Positions 5,284 through 12,591 of a stretch of DNA of 14,440 nucleotides are shown here, piece after piece. Source of the DNA: CAYJXJ01 sp964374095 (GTDB taxonomy: Bacteria > Elusimicrobiota > Elusimicrobia > UBA1565 > UBA9628). Position numbers and translations under genes: made by a program. The notes beneath the pieces were generated by a model. It worked only from the letters and a program-made list of their open reading frames with translations, did no database searches and was not told the origin of the DNA. Where the stretch lies: assembly GCA_964374095.1 (NCBI GenBank), contig CAYJXJ010000119.1, positions 1 through 14,440 on the forward strand. The letters are read 5' to 3'. Position 1 is the first letter of the stretch, and each line of letters opens with the position of its first letter.

Positions 5284-6761
5284 GGGCCTCCCAGCACCAG
5301 ATCGAGCGCGGCGTCGAGCTGCGCGGCCCGATAGCCCTTGGAGTCGACCGCCGTCATGCGGGGGTCGAGAAGCTCGAGGTCCCAGGGGTTGCGGATCAAG
5401 CAGACGCAGGTGCGCTCCGGAGCCCGGGCCTTGAGCACTCTGAGCGCCGCGGCTTGGCCCGGGAAACGCCTGGCCTCGAAGCATAGGAATAGGATTCGAG
5501 TGGCTTCCCGGACCGCCTCCTCGAGTCTCCCCAAATTCTTGCTTTCGACCGGAGCGAGCACCAGCCGCGAGCGGCCGAAATCCATGAGCCTGCGGCGCAC
5601 CAAGGCCTCGGGCGCCCGGGGTCCGCCCTCGAACGTGAACCGCTCCCGAACCTCGCGAAAGTCCGGCATGACCACCAGCGGGGGCTTGCCGTTGGGCTTC
5701 CAGGGCAGCGGCAGGAGGCCGCGCTGCGCCACGCTGACGCAGCGGCTCGAGATGCGCTCGGCCAGGGCGCGGGCCGCGGCGGCCGAGGGGCGTCCCGCCC
5801 GGCGGGGCCGCAGCAGGCTCTGGACGCGCCGGGCGCCGGCATCGACCGCCGCGGCGTCAAGCCGGCCCGCGGCCAGGGCGGCGCGGCAGAGTTCCACGGA
5901 TTCGAGCTGGGCCTGCGGCGCGTGGGCCGCGATGAGCAGGTCGTGGCCGGCCGCCAGCGCCCGCACCGCGGCCTGGGGGACGGGTTCCTTCTCGGTCACC
6001 GCGCCCATGCAGAGGTCGTCGCTGATGACGACCCCTCTGAATCCCAAGCGCCGGCGGAGCCGATCGAAAATGATCGGCCGGGAGAAGGTCGCGGGCGACT
6101 TGTCTAGAGCCGGGAAGACCGCGTGCGAGGTCATGACGCAGTCGACCCCCGCGCGGATGGCCGCGGCGAAGGGCGCGATATGGCGCCGTTCCAGCGTCGC
6201 GCGGGGGAGTCTGACCGTGGGCAGGGAGAGATGCGCGTCGACGCGGGCGGCCCCCTTGCCCGGGAAGTGTTTGGCGCAGGCGCTCAGGCCCTCCTCCTGC
6301 ATGCCCCGGATCATGGCCGCGCCCAGGCGGCCGGCCGCCCTTGGATCGGAGCCGAAGGACCGGATCACGATGCCCGGGTTATAGCCGTCCACGACGTCGA
6401 GCACCGGAGCCAGGTTGAGTCCTATTCCCAGGGCCGTCAACTCCCGCCCCATGTGGCGTCCGACCGCGCGGGCCGAGCCGGGGTCGGCGGCCTTGCCCAG
6501 AGCGGCGTTTCCCGGGAACGCGGTCACTCCGTGCGCGAAGCGCAGGACCCATCCCCCTTCATGGTCGACGGCGAAGAGCAGCCGCCGCCCCAGGCGGTCC
6601 TGAAGGCCGCGGATGAGCGTCCGGACCTGCCGGGGCGACTCTATATTGCGGGCCAGGAGCAAAACCGACGAAGCCCCGGTGCCGCGCAGCAGGGAAACGC
6701 TCCGGCGCGTGGGCTTGCGGCCGTAGATCCCCAGCATGAAAAGCGATCCCGGGTCGGTCAT
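5280..6761 (-). CDS. nagZ: GH3 beta-N-acetylhexosaminidase, NagZ-like
   Basis: The product is 493 residues. It should remove terminal beta-1,4 N-acetylglucosamine from peptidoglycan fragments during cell-wall recycling. GH3 landmarks: FAVDHEGG (63-70), RSFGSDP (134-140), KHFPGKG (164-170) with the D175/H177 pair that NagZ uses as acid/base, and SDDLCMGA (247-254) carrying the nucleophile Asp. The usual KHFPGHGDT reads KHFPGKGAA here, a variation in the substrate loop. Residues after about 330 form a second domain, making it longer than one-domain NagZ of about 340 residues and like the two-domain forms of Gram-positives. No signal peptide is evident, so it is probably cytoplasmic. ATG 6761 is chosen as closest to the domain start; ATG 6773 and TTG 6797 are also in frame, and none has a good ribosome binding site. 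It is coupled to the gene at 5283. Confidence 0.9.
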   Translation of the reverse strand: MTDPGSLFMLGIYGRKPTRRSVSLLRGTGASSVLLLARNIESPRQVRTLIRGLQDRLGRRLLFAVDHEGGWVLRFAHGVTAFPGNAALGKAADPGSARAVGRHMGRELTALGIGLNLAPVLDVVDGYNPGIVIRSFGSDPRAAGRLGAAMIRGMQEEGLSACAKHFPGKGAARVDAHLSLPTVRLPRATLERRHIAPFAAAIRAGVDCVMTSHAVFPALDKSPATFSRPIIFDRLRRRLGFRGVVISDDLCMGAVTEKEPVPQAAVRALAAGHDLLIAAHAPQAQLESVELCRAALAAGRLDAAAVDAGARRVQSLLRPRRAGRPSAAAARALAERISSRCVSVAQRGLLPLPWKPNGKPPLVVMPDFREVRERFTFEGGPRAPEALVRRRLMDFGRSRLVLAPVESKNLGRLEEAVREATRILFLCFEARRFPGQAAALRVLKARAPERTCVCLIRNPWDLELLDPRMTAVDSKGYRAAQLDAALDLVLGGP

Positions 6762-6835
6762 CAGGAGAAACATACAAATAAGGCGGAAGGCATGCAAAGG
6801 CCGCCTGCCCCATAATAGTAGAATTGACGCTCACC
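6762..6835. promoter_or_regulatory. Short divergent promoter region
   Basis: These 74 bases separate the GH3 gene from the plus-strand operon, so both promoters should be here. On the plus strand CATAAT (6811-6816) could be a -10 box, with no clear -35. On the minus strand TTGCAT and TATGTT are 17 bases apart just before ATG 6761, a weak match. Confidence 0.3.
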
Positions 6836-8035
6836 ATGAGCGCGGCAAAGGCTTCCGGCGGAGCGCCGGCCGGTCACGACGGGGCGCTTCCTTGGGTTCG
6901 CCTGCGCTCCGCCGGGGTCGGGCCGCACCTATACGCCCGCATGATCGGGGAGGTCGACCCGCGGGCCAAGCCCGGGGATTTGGTCGCGGTCTACGACAAG
7001 TCCGGCGCGCCTTATGGAGCGGCCCTCTATAATCCGGGCAGCCGGATCGGCCTGCGAATGCTTTCGCGCGGCCTCAAGGATTTCAACCCCGAGACCGCCC
7101 TGGAGGAGCGCGTCGCCCGCGCGGTCGAATTCCGGAGGAATATCCTCCGGCTCGATGAGGTTTGCGACGCCTACCGCGTGGCGCACGACTACGCCGACGG
7201 ACTGCCCGGGTTGGTGGTCGACCGCCTGGCCGACAGCCTGGTCTTGGAGTTCTATTCCCTCGGCATGTTCCGTCGGGCGCCCGAAATAGAGAAATGTCTC
7301 GCCCCGCACTTCCCGGGCGCGCGCATGATCCGGCGCGCGAGCTCCCACGCCCAGACCATGGAGGGTTTCAAGCTCGGCCCGGGCCCCGGGGGGAAAACCC
7401 GGATTCGGGAGCATGGCGTCGTCTTCGAGGTGGACTTGGGGTCGGGGGCCAAGACCGGATTTTTCTGCGATCAACGCGAGAACCGCCGGGCTTTCGCCCG
7501 GCTCGCGCCGGGACGCCGGGTCCTCGATGTCTGCGGCTACACCGGCGGGTTCGGCCTCCAGGCGCTCAAGGCCGGCGCCGCCGAGGCCACCTGCGTCGAA
7601 CTCGACGCCCAAGCCGCGGCCATGGCCGAGCGCAACTCTTCTCTCAATCGCCTGCGGCTCAGGGTGGTCTGCGTCGACGCCTTCCCTTTTCTAAGACAGA
7701 TGGCGGCCAACCGGGAGCGCTATGGACTCGTGGCGCTCGATCCGCATAAAATGATCTCCACGCGGGAGGGCTATCGCGAGGGGCGCCAGAAGCTCATCGA
7801 CTTGAACCGCTTGGCCATCTCGATCCTCGAGCCCGGGGGCATCCTCGTGACGTGCTGCTGCGCGGGATTGGTGCCGTGGGACGACTTCCACGCCCTCCTC
7901 CGCGCGGCCTCGGGATCGACGGGAGTGCGCCTCCAGATCTTCGGGCGCACCGGCGCCGGACCGGACCATCCCGTGGCCGCCGACCATCCCGAAGGGGAGT
8001 ATCTAAAAGTCCTCTGGTGCCGCGGGATTTCGTGA
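6836..8035 (+). CDS. RlmI-like class I SAM-dependent rRNA methyltransferase
   Basis: The product is 399 residues. Family role: C5 methylation of a cytosine in 23S rRNA (RlmI/YccW type). A PUA-like RNA-binding part lies at about 18-80 (VRLRSAGVGPHLYARMIGEV). A middle domain follows (HDYADGLPGLVVDRLADSLV, 117-136). The Rossmann methyltransferase domain has the family signature GAKTGFFCDQRENR (204-217), SAM-binding VLDVCGYTGGFGLQAL (229-244), acidic ELD (255-257) and a cysteine motif TCCCAGL (339-345). The usual DPPKF reads DPHKM (302-306), a change at a strongly conserved site. Length matches the family. ATG 6836 is preferred over the in-frame TTG 6824. It is the first gene of a tight five-gene run to 11405; the next gene starts 14 bases after its stop. 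The exact target base is not shown by the sequence. Confidence 0.88.
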   Translation: MSAAKASGGAPAGHDGALPWVRLRSAGVGPHLYARMIGEVDPRAKPGDLVAVYDKSGAPYGAALYNPGSRIGLRMLSRGLKDFNPETALEERVARAVEFRRNILRLDEVCDAYRVAHDYADGLPGLVVDRLADSLVLEFYSLGMFRRAPEIEKCLAPHFPGARMIRRASSHAQTMEGFKLGPGPGGKTRIREHGVVFEVDLGSGAKTGFFCDQRENRRAFARLAPGRRVLDVCGYTGGFGLQALKAGAAEATCVELDAQAAAMAERNSSLNRLRLRVVCVDAFPFLRQMAANRERYGLVALDPHKMISTREGYREGRQKLIDLNRLAISILEPGGILVTCCCAGLVPWDDFHALLRAASGSTGVRLQIFGRTGAGPDHPVAADHPEGEYLKVLWCRGIS

Positions 8036-8049
8036 GCTATACTTCAGGG

Positions 8050-8385
8050 ATGCCGGTCGTCCGTTGTCCGGTTTGCGAAGGCCGCCGGGTCGCCTTCAGC
8101 CGCAGCCTTTGGCGCGGCGCCTGGCGGGCGGTGCGGGGCAGCCGCAAGCGCCGCTGCCTGGACTGCGCCCACAAATGGCATGGCGCGGCGGCGCGCATCT
8201 CCCCGCGGGCTCGGGGCGCGGCCCTCGTCGGGGCGGTACTGGCCCTGGCCGCCGGAGCGGCGTGGGTGGAGGTGACTCTCGTCGACTATTCCGCGGAATC
8301 GGCGCTCCTCGGCCAATGGCGATCGCATTACCGTCGCCTGATCCCGGGACCGGCGCGAAGGGGGACCGACGCGGCCGCGCCCTAG
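8050..8385 (+). CDS. Zinc-ribbon single-pass membrane protein (first of two paralogs)
   Basis: The product is 111 residues. Cysteines C6-P-V-C9 and C36-L-D-C39 form a four-cysteine zinc-ribbon pattern, with a very basic stretch between them (AVRGSRKRRC) and HKWHG after. One membrane helix follows at about 56-76 (ALVGAVLALAAGAAWVEVTL). The short C-terminal part contains SALLGQWRSHYRRL. The positive residues before the helix place the zinc ribbon in the cytoplasm. The next gene encodes a paralog with the four cysteines at identical positions. No known family comes to mind. It lies 14 bases after the methyltransferase stop and 17 before the next start. ATG 8050 is chosen because the CPxC motif begins there and upstream in-frame codons overlap the previous gene. 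Confidence 0.78.
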   Translation: MPVVRCPVCEGRRVAFSRSLWRGAWRAVRGSRKRRCLDCAHKWHGAAARISPRARGAALVGAVLALAAGAAWVEVTLVDYSAESALLGQWRSHYRRLIPGPARRGTDAAAP

Positions 8386-8402
8386 GGCGGCTCGCACCCA
8401 TC

Positions 8403-8951
8403 ATGAAAGATATGGTATGCCCGGGCTGCTCCAGCCGCCGGGTCGCTTTCAGCGCCAATCCCGTCTACGGCCTTTGGCGTTCCCTCATGGGGACGCGCCG
8501 GAGGTTCTGCTTCAACTGCGCCCGGAAGTGGCAGGGCAAGGCGAGTCTCGGATACGCGCCGCTGCGCCGGACGACCGGGGCCTTGGCGGCGGCGCTTTTT
8601 TTGGGTTTTCTCTGGGGGGTTCTCGTGGCTCGAAATAATTTCCTGGCCGAGCGACGTTTGACGGCGCAGTGGCGCGGCCTGTATCTGCGGAATCTGGACC
8701 GGGCGCGGGTCGCCGAGGGGGAGGCCGAGGCGGCCGGGTTCATGGTGGAGGGATGGACCATCGAGTCTAGGAGGGGCGCCGGCCGCGCCGAAGCGGCCGC
8801 CCCGAACCCGGCAAACTTGAACGTCGGCAACACCCCGGTGCCCGATAGGGGCTACGCGGAAGGGCTGCTGTCGTTTATCAAGAAGGCCTACGGCAAGGCC
8901 TACGGCGACTACCGGAAACCAAAGCGTTCCGCGCCGGTTACCGCCGAGTAA
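8403..8951 (+). CDS. Zinc-ribbon single-pass membrane protein (second paralog)
   Basis: The product is 182 residues. C6-P-G-C9 and C36-F-N-C39 sit exactly where they do in the preceding gene. Also shared without gaps are RRVAFS (12-17), W25-R26, G30, K42-W43 and G45. A membrane helix lies at about 57-77 (GALAAALFLGFLWGVLVA). The juxtamembrane LTAQWRGLYLRNL resembles LLGQWRSHYRRL of the first paralog. Beyond that this copy has an extra C-terminal part of about 80 residues, with an Ala/Glu-rich section and a basic tyrosine-rich end (IKKAYGKAYGDYRKPKRS). The ribbon is predicted cytoplasmic. Function is unknown; a DNA-, RNA- or protein-binding adaptor at the membrane is possible. It starts 17 bases after one gene and ends 7 bases before the GT-C gene. 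Confidence 0.78.
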   Translation: MKDMVCPGCSSRRVAFSANPVYGLWRSLMGTRRRFCFNCARKWQGKASLGYAPLRRTTGALAAALFLGFLWGVLVARNNFLAERRLTAQWRGLYLRNLDRARVAEGEAEAAGFMVEGWTIESRRGAGRAEAAAPNPANLNVGNTPVPDRGYAEGLLSFIKKAYGKAYGDYRKPKRSAPVTAE

Positions 8952-8958
8952 GCCATTT

Positions 8959-10635
8959 GTGACGGGGACTCCGGCGCGGGCCATCCTCCGGTCGGACGCG
9001 GCGCTCGCGGCGGGGGTCGCCCTCGCCACCCTGGCCGCGTTCTGGCCCGCCCTGGGCAATGGCTGGGTCAATTGGGACGACGACATCTATCTGCTCAATA
9101 ATCCGGGGTTCCGCGGCCTGGGTTGGGAGAATATCCGGTGGATGCTGACCAACCAGCTCTCGAGCCACTATCAACCGTTGGCGTGGCTCAGTTATGCCCT
9201 GGACTACCAAGTGTGGGGGCTCGACCCGCGCGGGTATCACCTCACCAGTCTCCTGCTCCACATCCTCAACGCGATTCTCGTTTACGCCCTGGCCGCGAGG
9301 ATCTTCGCCGCCGTCCCCTCCGGGAAAGGAGACCGCCCTCCCTCCGGGGACCTGGGGCCCTGGCCCCAGGCCGTGGCCGCCCTCCTCTTCGCCGTCCACC
9401 CCCTGCGCGTGGAATCCGTGGCGTGGGCCTCGGAGCGGCGCGACGTGCTCTACGGGGCTTTCTATCTCGGTTCGGTGTTGGCCTACCTGAGGCAGCCGGC
9501 CGGGAGGGGTCCGGGGACCGCCGGCCTGCTGCTCTACGGCGGCGCCCTGCTCTCGAAATCCATGGCCGTGACGCTCCCGGTGGTTCTCCTCATACTGGAT
9601 TGGTTTCCCCTGCGGCGGGTGCGCCGCTGGTCCCTCGCCGATCCCGAGGCCCGGCGGGCCGTACTGGAGAAAATTCCCTACCTGCTGGCCTCGGCCGTGA
9701 TCGCGGCCCTCGCCCTGCGCGAGCAGGATGGGAGCCGCTCGATCTGGACCCTCGAGCAATACGGCTTGATCCCCCGGTTGGGCCAAGCGGCGTATGGACT
9801 GGCGTTCTACCTCGGAAAGACCCTCTTTCCCATCGGGCTTTCGCCGATCTACGAGATCCCGGCGGACGTGAGCGTGCTGCGCGTCCCGTGCCTGATCGCG
9901 GCGGCGGCGGTCGCGGGCCTCAGCTGGCTCTTTTGGCGGGCGCGGGCCCGGCAGCCGGCCTGGCTGGCCGCGTGGCTGTGCTACGCCGTGATCCTGAGTC
10001 CGGTCCTGGGCCTGCTTCAAAGCGGTCCGCAGCTGGTCGCGGACCGCTACTCCTACCTGGCGTGCGTCCCCGGGGTCCTGCTGGCCGCCGGGGGTTGGAG
10101 CCTCCTGGCCTCCCGTCGGCGATGGGGCGCGGCGTCGGCGGGGGGGGCGGCCGCCGCGCTCGGGGTCTTGGGCGCGCTCACCTGGAATCAGGCCGGGGCC
10201 TGGCGGGGGTCGCGGAGCCTCTGGACGCAGGCGCTGTCGGCCGAGCCCCATTCGGCGATCGCGCACAACAACATGGGCATGGTGCTGATCGGCGAGAGGA
10301 ACCTCCAGGGGGCGGCCGAGCATTTCAAAGAGGCCCTCCGGATCGATCCGCGCTGCGTCGGTCCCCAGGACCGCCTTTTCGACATGGATGATCTCACGTC
10401 CCCGGAAGCCCTCGCCCTGATGCGGGTCCTGCAGGTCAATCCCCTGTGCCGCAACGCGCGTTTGAATCTTTTCGCCGCCGCGGCCGCCCTGGGAGAGATC
10501 GAGCCGGCGGTCGAATATTTCCGCCGCCTCCTCAGGGTGGAGCCGTTGAACCCTTCGGCGCGGGCGAACTTCGAGCGGGCCCGAGGCGTTCTGAAAAACA
10601 GGCGGCCGGCCCCGGCGCGGCCGGGGGGCGCCTGA
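8959..10635 (+). CDS. TMTC-like GT-C membrane glycosyltransferase with C-terminal TPRs
   Basis: The product is 558 residues. The N-terminal part is a polytopic membrane region of about ten helices with the marks of the TMTC-like/GT-C group: NGWVNWDDDIYLLNNPGF (35-52, with the acidic loop residues), HYQPLAWLSYALDYQVWG, YHLTSLLLHILNAI, and AVHPLRVESVAWASERRDVL. The region after about 425 is soluble, with TPR-like helices (HNNMGMVLIGERNLQGAAEH, FKEALRIDP, AVEYFRRLLRVEPLNPSARA). Family knowledge: GT-C enzymes use lipid-linked sugars, and eukaryotic TMTC proteins O-mannosylate proteins; bacterial members are mostly uncharacterised, so the substrate is open. The GTG start at 8959 lies 7 bases after the previous stop and has no strong ribosome binding site. 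The next gene starts 2 bases after its stop. Confidence 0.85.
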   Translation: MTGTPARAILRSDAALAAGVALATLAAFWPALGNGWVNWDDDIYLLNNPGFRGLGWENIRWMLTNQLSSHYQPLAWLSYALDYQVWGLDPRGYHLTSLLLHILNAILVYALAARIFAAVPSGKGDRPPSGDLGPWPQAVAALLFAVHPLRVESVAWASERRDVLYGAFYLGSVLAYLRQPAGRGPGTAGLLLYGGALLSKSMAVTLPVVLLILDWFPLRRVRRWSLADPEARRAVLEKIPYLLASAVIAALALREQDGSRSIWTLEQYGLIPRLGQAAYGLAFYLGKTLFPIGLSPIYEIPADVSVLRVPCLIAAAAVAGLSWLFWRARARQPAWLAAWLCYAVILSPVLGLLQSGPQLVADRYSYLACVPGVLLAAGGWSLLASRRRWGAASAGGAAAALGVLGALTWNQAGAWRGSRSLWTQALSAEPHSAIAHNNMGMVLIGERNLQGAAEHFKEALRIDPRCVGPQDRLFDMDDLTSPEALALMRVLQVNPLCRNARLNLFAAAAALGEIEPAVEYFRRLLRVEPLNPSARANFERARGVLKNRRPAPARPGGA

Positions 10636-10637
10636 AG

Positions 10638-11405
10638 ATGCGGGCCCCATCCCGGGCGCGACCGTCCCTTGGCGCGCGGCTCAAGACCCGTCTCGCCAAC
10701 GAGCTCTTGTACGCGGCCGCCATCAAGGACCGGGCCGAGGAGATTTGGGGCTGGTCCACCCCGGTCGGCCGGATGCGGGCGGCGCGGCGGGCCCGCTTGT
10801 TCCGGGGGTTGACGGGCATGAAAGCCGGCGACCGCGTCCTTGAGATCGGCTGCGGCACGGGTTTCTTCACGCAGCTGCTCTCGGCGACGGGGGCTGAAAT
10901 CGTCGCGATCGACCTGTCGCGGGAGATGGTCGACCGCGCCCGGGCCAAGGGGATTGCCCGCTGCCGGTTCGAAGTCCGCGACGCCCACGACCTGGGATTC
11001 GAGGGCGCCTCCTTCGATATCGTCTACGGCAGTTCCGCCCTGCACCACCTGGAGCCGGCGTTGGCCCTCGAAGAAATGCGCCGCGTTCTCAAACCGGGCG
11101 GGCGGCTCGTTTTCGGCGAGCCGAACATGATGAATCCGCATATCATGCTTCAGAAAAACGTGGCCTGGATCAAGGAGATGACCCACGAGTCTCGCGACGA
11201 GACCGCCTTCTTCCGCTGGCCGCTGGCCCGGCTGCTTTCGGGCGTGGGATTCGTCGATGTCCGGGTGCGTCCCCACGATTTTCTCTACCCGCTCCTTCCC
11301 GCCGGCCTGCTGCGTGTATTGGAGGACCCGCTCCAGGTCCTGGAGCGGATACCGCTGGTCCGGGAATTCGGAGGGTCGCTGCTGGTCTTTGCCCGTAAAC
11401 CCTAG
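10638..11405 (+). CDS. Class I SAM-dependent methyltransferase
   Basis: The product is 255 residues. It has a standard Methyltransf_11/UbiE-type fold: motif I VLEIGCGTGFF (67-77), acidic AIDLSREM (90-97), D115 in VRDAHDL, FDIVYGSSALHHLE (126-139), LKPGGRLVFGEPN (151-163). The C-terminal part (after about 165) varies and carries hydrophobic stretches (FLYPLLPAGLLRVLEDPLQVL), which may contact a membrane or lipid substrate. No signal peptide. The start ATG is 2 bases after the GT-C gene stop, with a G-rich site just upstream, so the two are co-translated. A substrate made or handled by the GT-C protein, such as a glycan or lipid carrier, is a reasonable inference, but the sequence does not fix it. 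Confidence 0.87.
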   Translation: MRAPSRARPSLGARLKTRLANELLYAAAIKDRAEEIWGWSTPVGRMRAARRARLFRGLTGMKAGDRVLEIGCGTGFFTQLLSATGAEIVAIDLSREMVDRARAKGIARCRFEVRDAHDLGFEGASFDIVYGSSALHHLEPALALEEMRRVLKPGGRLVFGEPNMMNPHIMLQKNVAWIKEMTHESRDETAFFRWPLARLLSGVGFVDVRVRPHDFLYPLLPAGLLRVLEDPLQVLERIPLVREFGGSLLVFARKP

Positions 11406-11417
11406 TTCGCGCGGACC

Positions 11418-11439
11418 CGCCGCCGGTCAGCGGGCGGCG
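11418..11439. terminator. GC-rich hairpin at convergent gene ends
   Basis: CGCCGCC (11418-11424) pairs with GGCGGCG (11433-11439) around an 8-base loop, spanning the 21-base gap between the convergent stops and the end of the minus gene. No T-run on either side, so its strength as an intrinsic terminator is doubtful. Confidence 0.3.
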
Positions 11440-12590
11440 TCGAGGCGCAGGACCCGGCCCCCGTGGTCGGCCACATAAAGCTCGAAGTCCTCGCCCTCTC
11501 CGAACGAGCTGATCGGCAGGTCCGAGTCGTTGATGAGGCGGCGCTCCAGGACCAGCCGCTTGCCGTGATCGTAGCGCAGGCCCCATATCCGCCCGCTGCC
11601 GAAATCGCCGTAAACGTAGGCCCCGCACAGGCCGGGGACATTCCGCCCCCGGTATACGAAGCCGCCCGTGACGGAAACCCCTTCCCTCCTTCCATATTCG
11701 TGGACCGGGGGCTCGAAGCCTTCCTTCGTACAGCGCTTGTTCACGCCGGGAGTGCAGATCGAACCTTCCATCACGCGCCAGCCGTAATTGCCGCCCTTGC
11801 GGATAAGGTCGATCTCCTCGCGGTCGTCCTGCCCCACGTCGGCGGCCCACAGGGCGCCGGTGAGCGCGTCGAATGAGAAGCGCCAGGGGTTGCGCAGGCC
11901 CCAGGCCCAGATCTCGGGCCGCGCGCCGTCCCGGCCGGCCAGGGGGTTGCCGGGAGGGATGGCGTAGCCCGCCTCGGGGTCCCGGCGGTCGACGTCAATG
12001 CGCAGCATCTTCCCGAGGAGAGTGTCCAGCCTTTGGCCGTTGTCGTGGGGATCGTCGCCGGAGCCGCCGTCTCCGAAGCCCACATAGAGGAAGCCGTCGG
12101 GGCCGAAGGCGTTCTGCCCGCCGTTGTGGTTGCGGTAAGGCTGGGGCAGGGTCAGAAGCACCCGCTCCGCGGCCGGGTCGGCGCGGTCGGCGTCCTTGGC
12201 GGCGGTGAACTCCGAAATGACGCTGTGGAGACCTCCCGCGGCCGAGGTGTAGTTCACGAAGAGGCGGCCGTTGGACGTGAAGGCCGGGTGAAACGCGACG
12301 CTCAGGAGTCCCATCTCGCCCCCGGACTTCACGCGTCCCCGAATATCAAGGAAAGGCTTCGGGAGCAGCCGCCCGTCTTTGAGCATGCGTATGACTCCGG
12401 CCTGCTCGACGATGAAGAGGCGTCCCGAGCCGTCGCGGGGGCTCGCGATGTGGACCGGTTGGCGCAGGCCCTCGGCCGCCGGGGCGAGCTCGATGAGCGG
12501 TATTTCCCGCGGTTCGTCGCGGCAGGGACCCGCCGCCGCGGGGAGGCTCGACGCGAGGGACAGCCAGAGAGACGCGGCGACCCCATTCAT
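11427..12590 (-). CDS. Secreted PQQ-dependent sugar dehydrogenase-like beta-propeller
   Basis: The product is 387 residues. Residues 1-20 are a signal peptide (ASLWLSLASSLPAAA). The body is a GSDH-type (glucose/sorbosone dehydrogenase, PF07995-like) six-bladed propeller: LRQPVHIASPRDGSGRLFIV (42-61), LLSVAFHPAF (95-104), NHNGGQNAFGPDGFLYVGFG (154-173) with the catalytic-type His155, LLGKMLRIDVD (191-201), GLRNPWRFSFD (231-241) and GFVYRG (310-315). Family role: oxidation of aldose sugars in the periplasm with PQQ. Many members, including the animal HHIP-like proteins, have no shown dehydrogenase activity, so the reaction is uncertain. Cysteines at 279, 287 and 322 could form a disulfide outside the cytoplasm. 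ATG 12590 follows the previous stop by one base, with GAGGAG about 8 bases upstream inside that gene, so translation is coupled. Confidence 0.9.
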   Translation of the reverse strand: MNGVAASLWLSLASSLPAAAGPCRDEPREIPLIELAPAAEGLRQPVHIASPRDGSGRLFIVEQAGVIRMLKDGRLLPKPFLDIRGRVKSGGEMGLLSVAFHPAFTSNGRLFVNYTSAAGGLHSVISEFTAAKDADRADPAAERVLLTLPQPYRNHNGGQNAFGPDGFLYVGFGDGGSGDDPHDNGQRLDTLLGKMLRIDVDRRDPEAGYAIPPGNPLAGRDGARPEIWAWGLRNPWRFSFDALTGALWAADVGQDDREEIDLIRKGGNYGWRVMEGSICTPGVNKRCTKEGFEPPVHEYGRREGVSVTGGFVYRGRNVPGLCGAYVYGDFGSGRIWGLRYDHGKRLVLERRLINDSDLPISSFGEGEDFELYVADHGGRVLRLDAAR

Positions 12591-12591
12591 C

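Noticed and set aside
4030..5334. 434-codon plus-strand open frame
   Set aside because: Antisense to the helical-repeat gene and running through the MITE; the minus-strand product has a signal peptide, repeats and coupling to its neighbour.
8938..10650. 570-codon minus-strand open frame
   Set aside because: Antisense to the GT-C gene, whose membrane helices and WDD motif are unmistakable; the shadow is Arg/Gly/Pro/Gln-rich.
10188..11276. 362-codon minus-strand open frame
   Set aside because: Antisense to the GT-C 3' end and the methyltransferase; no recognisable features.
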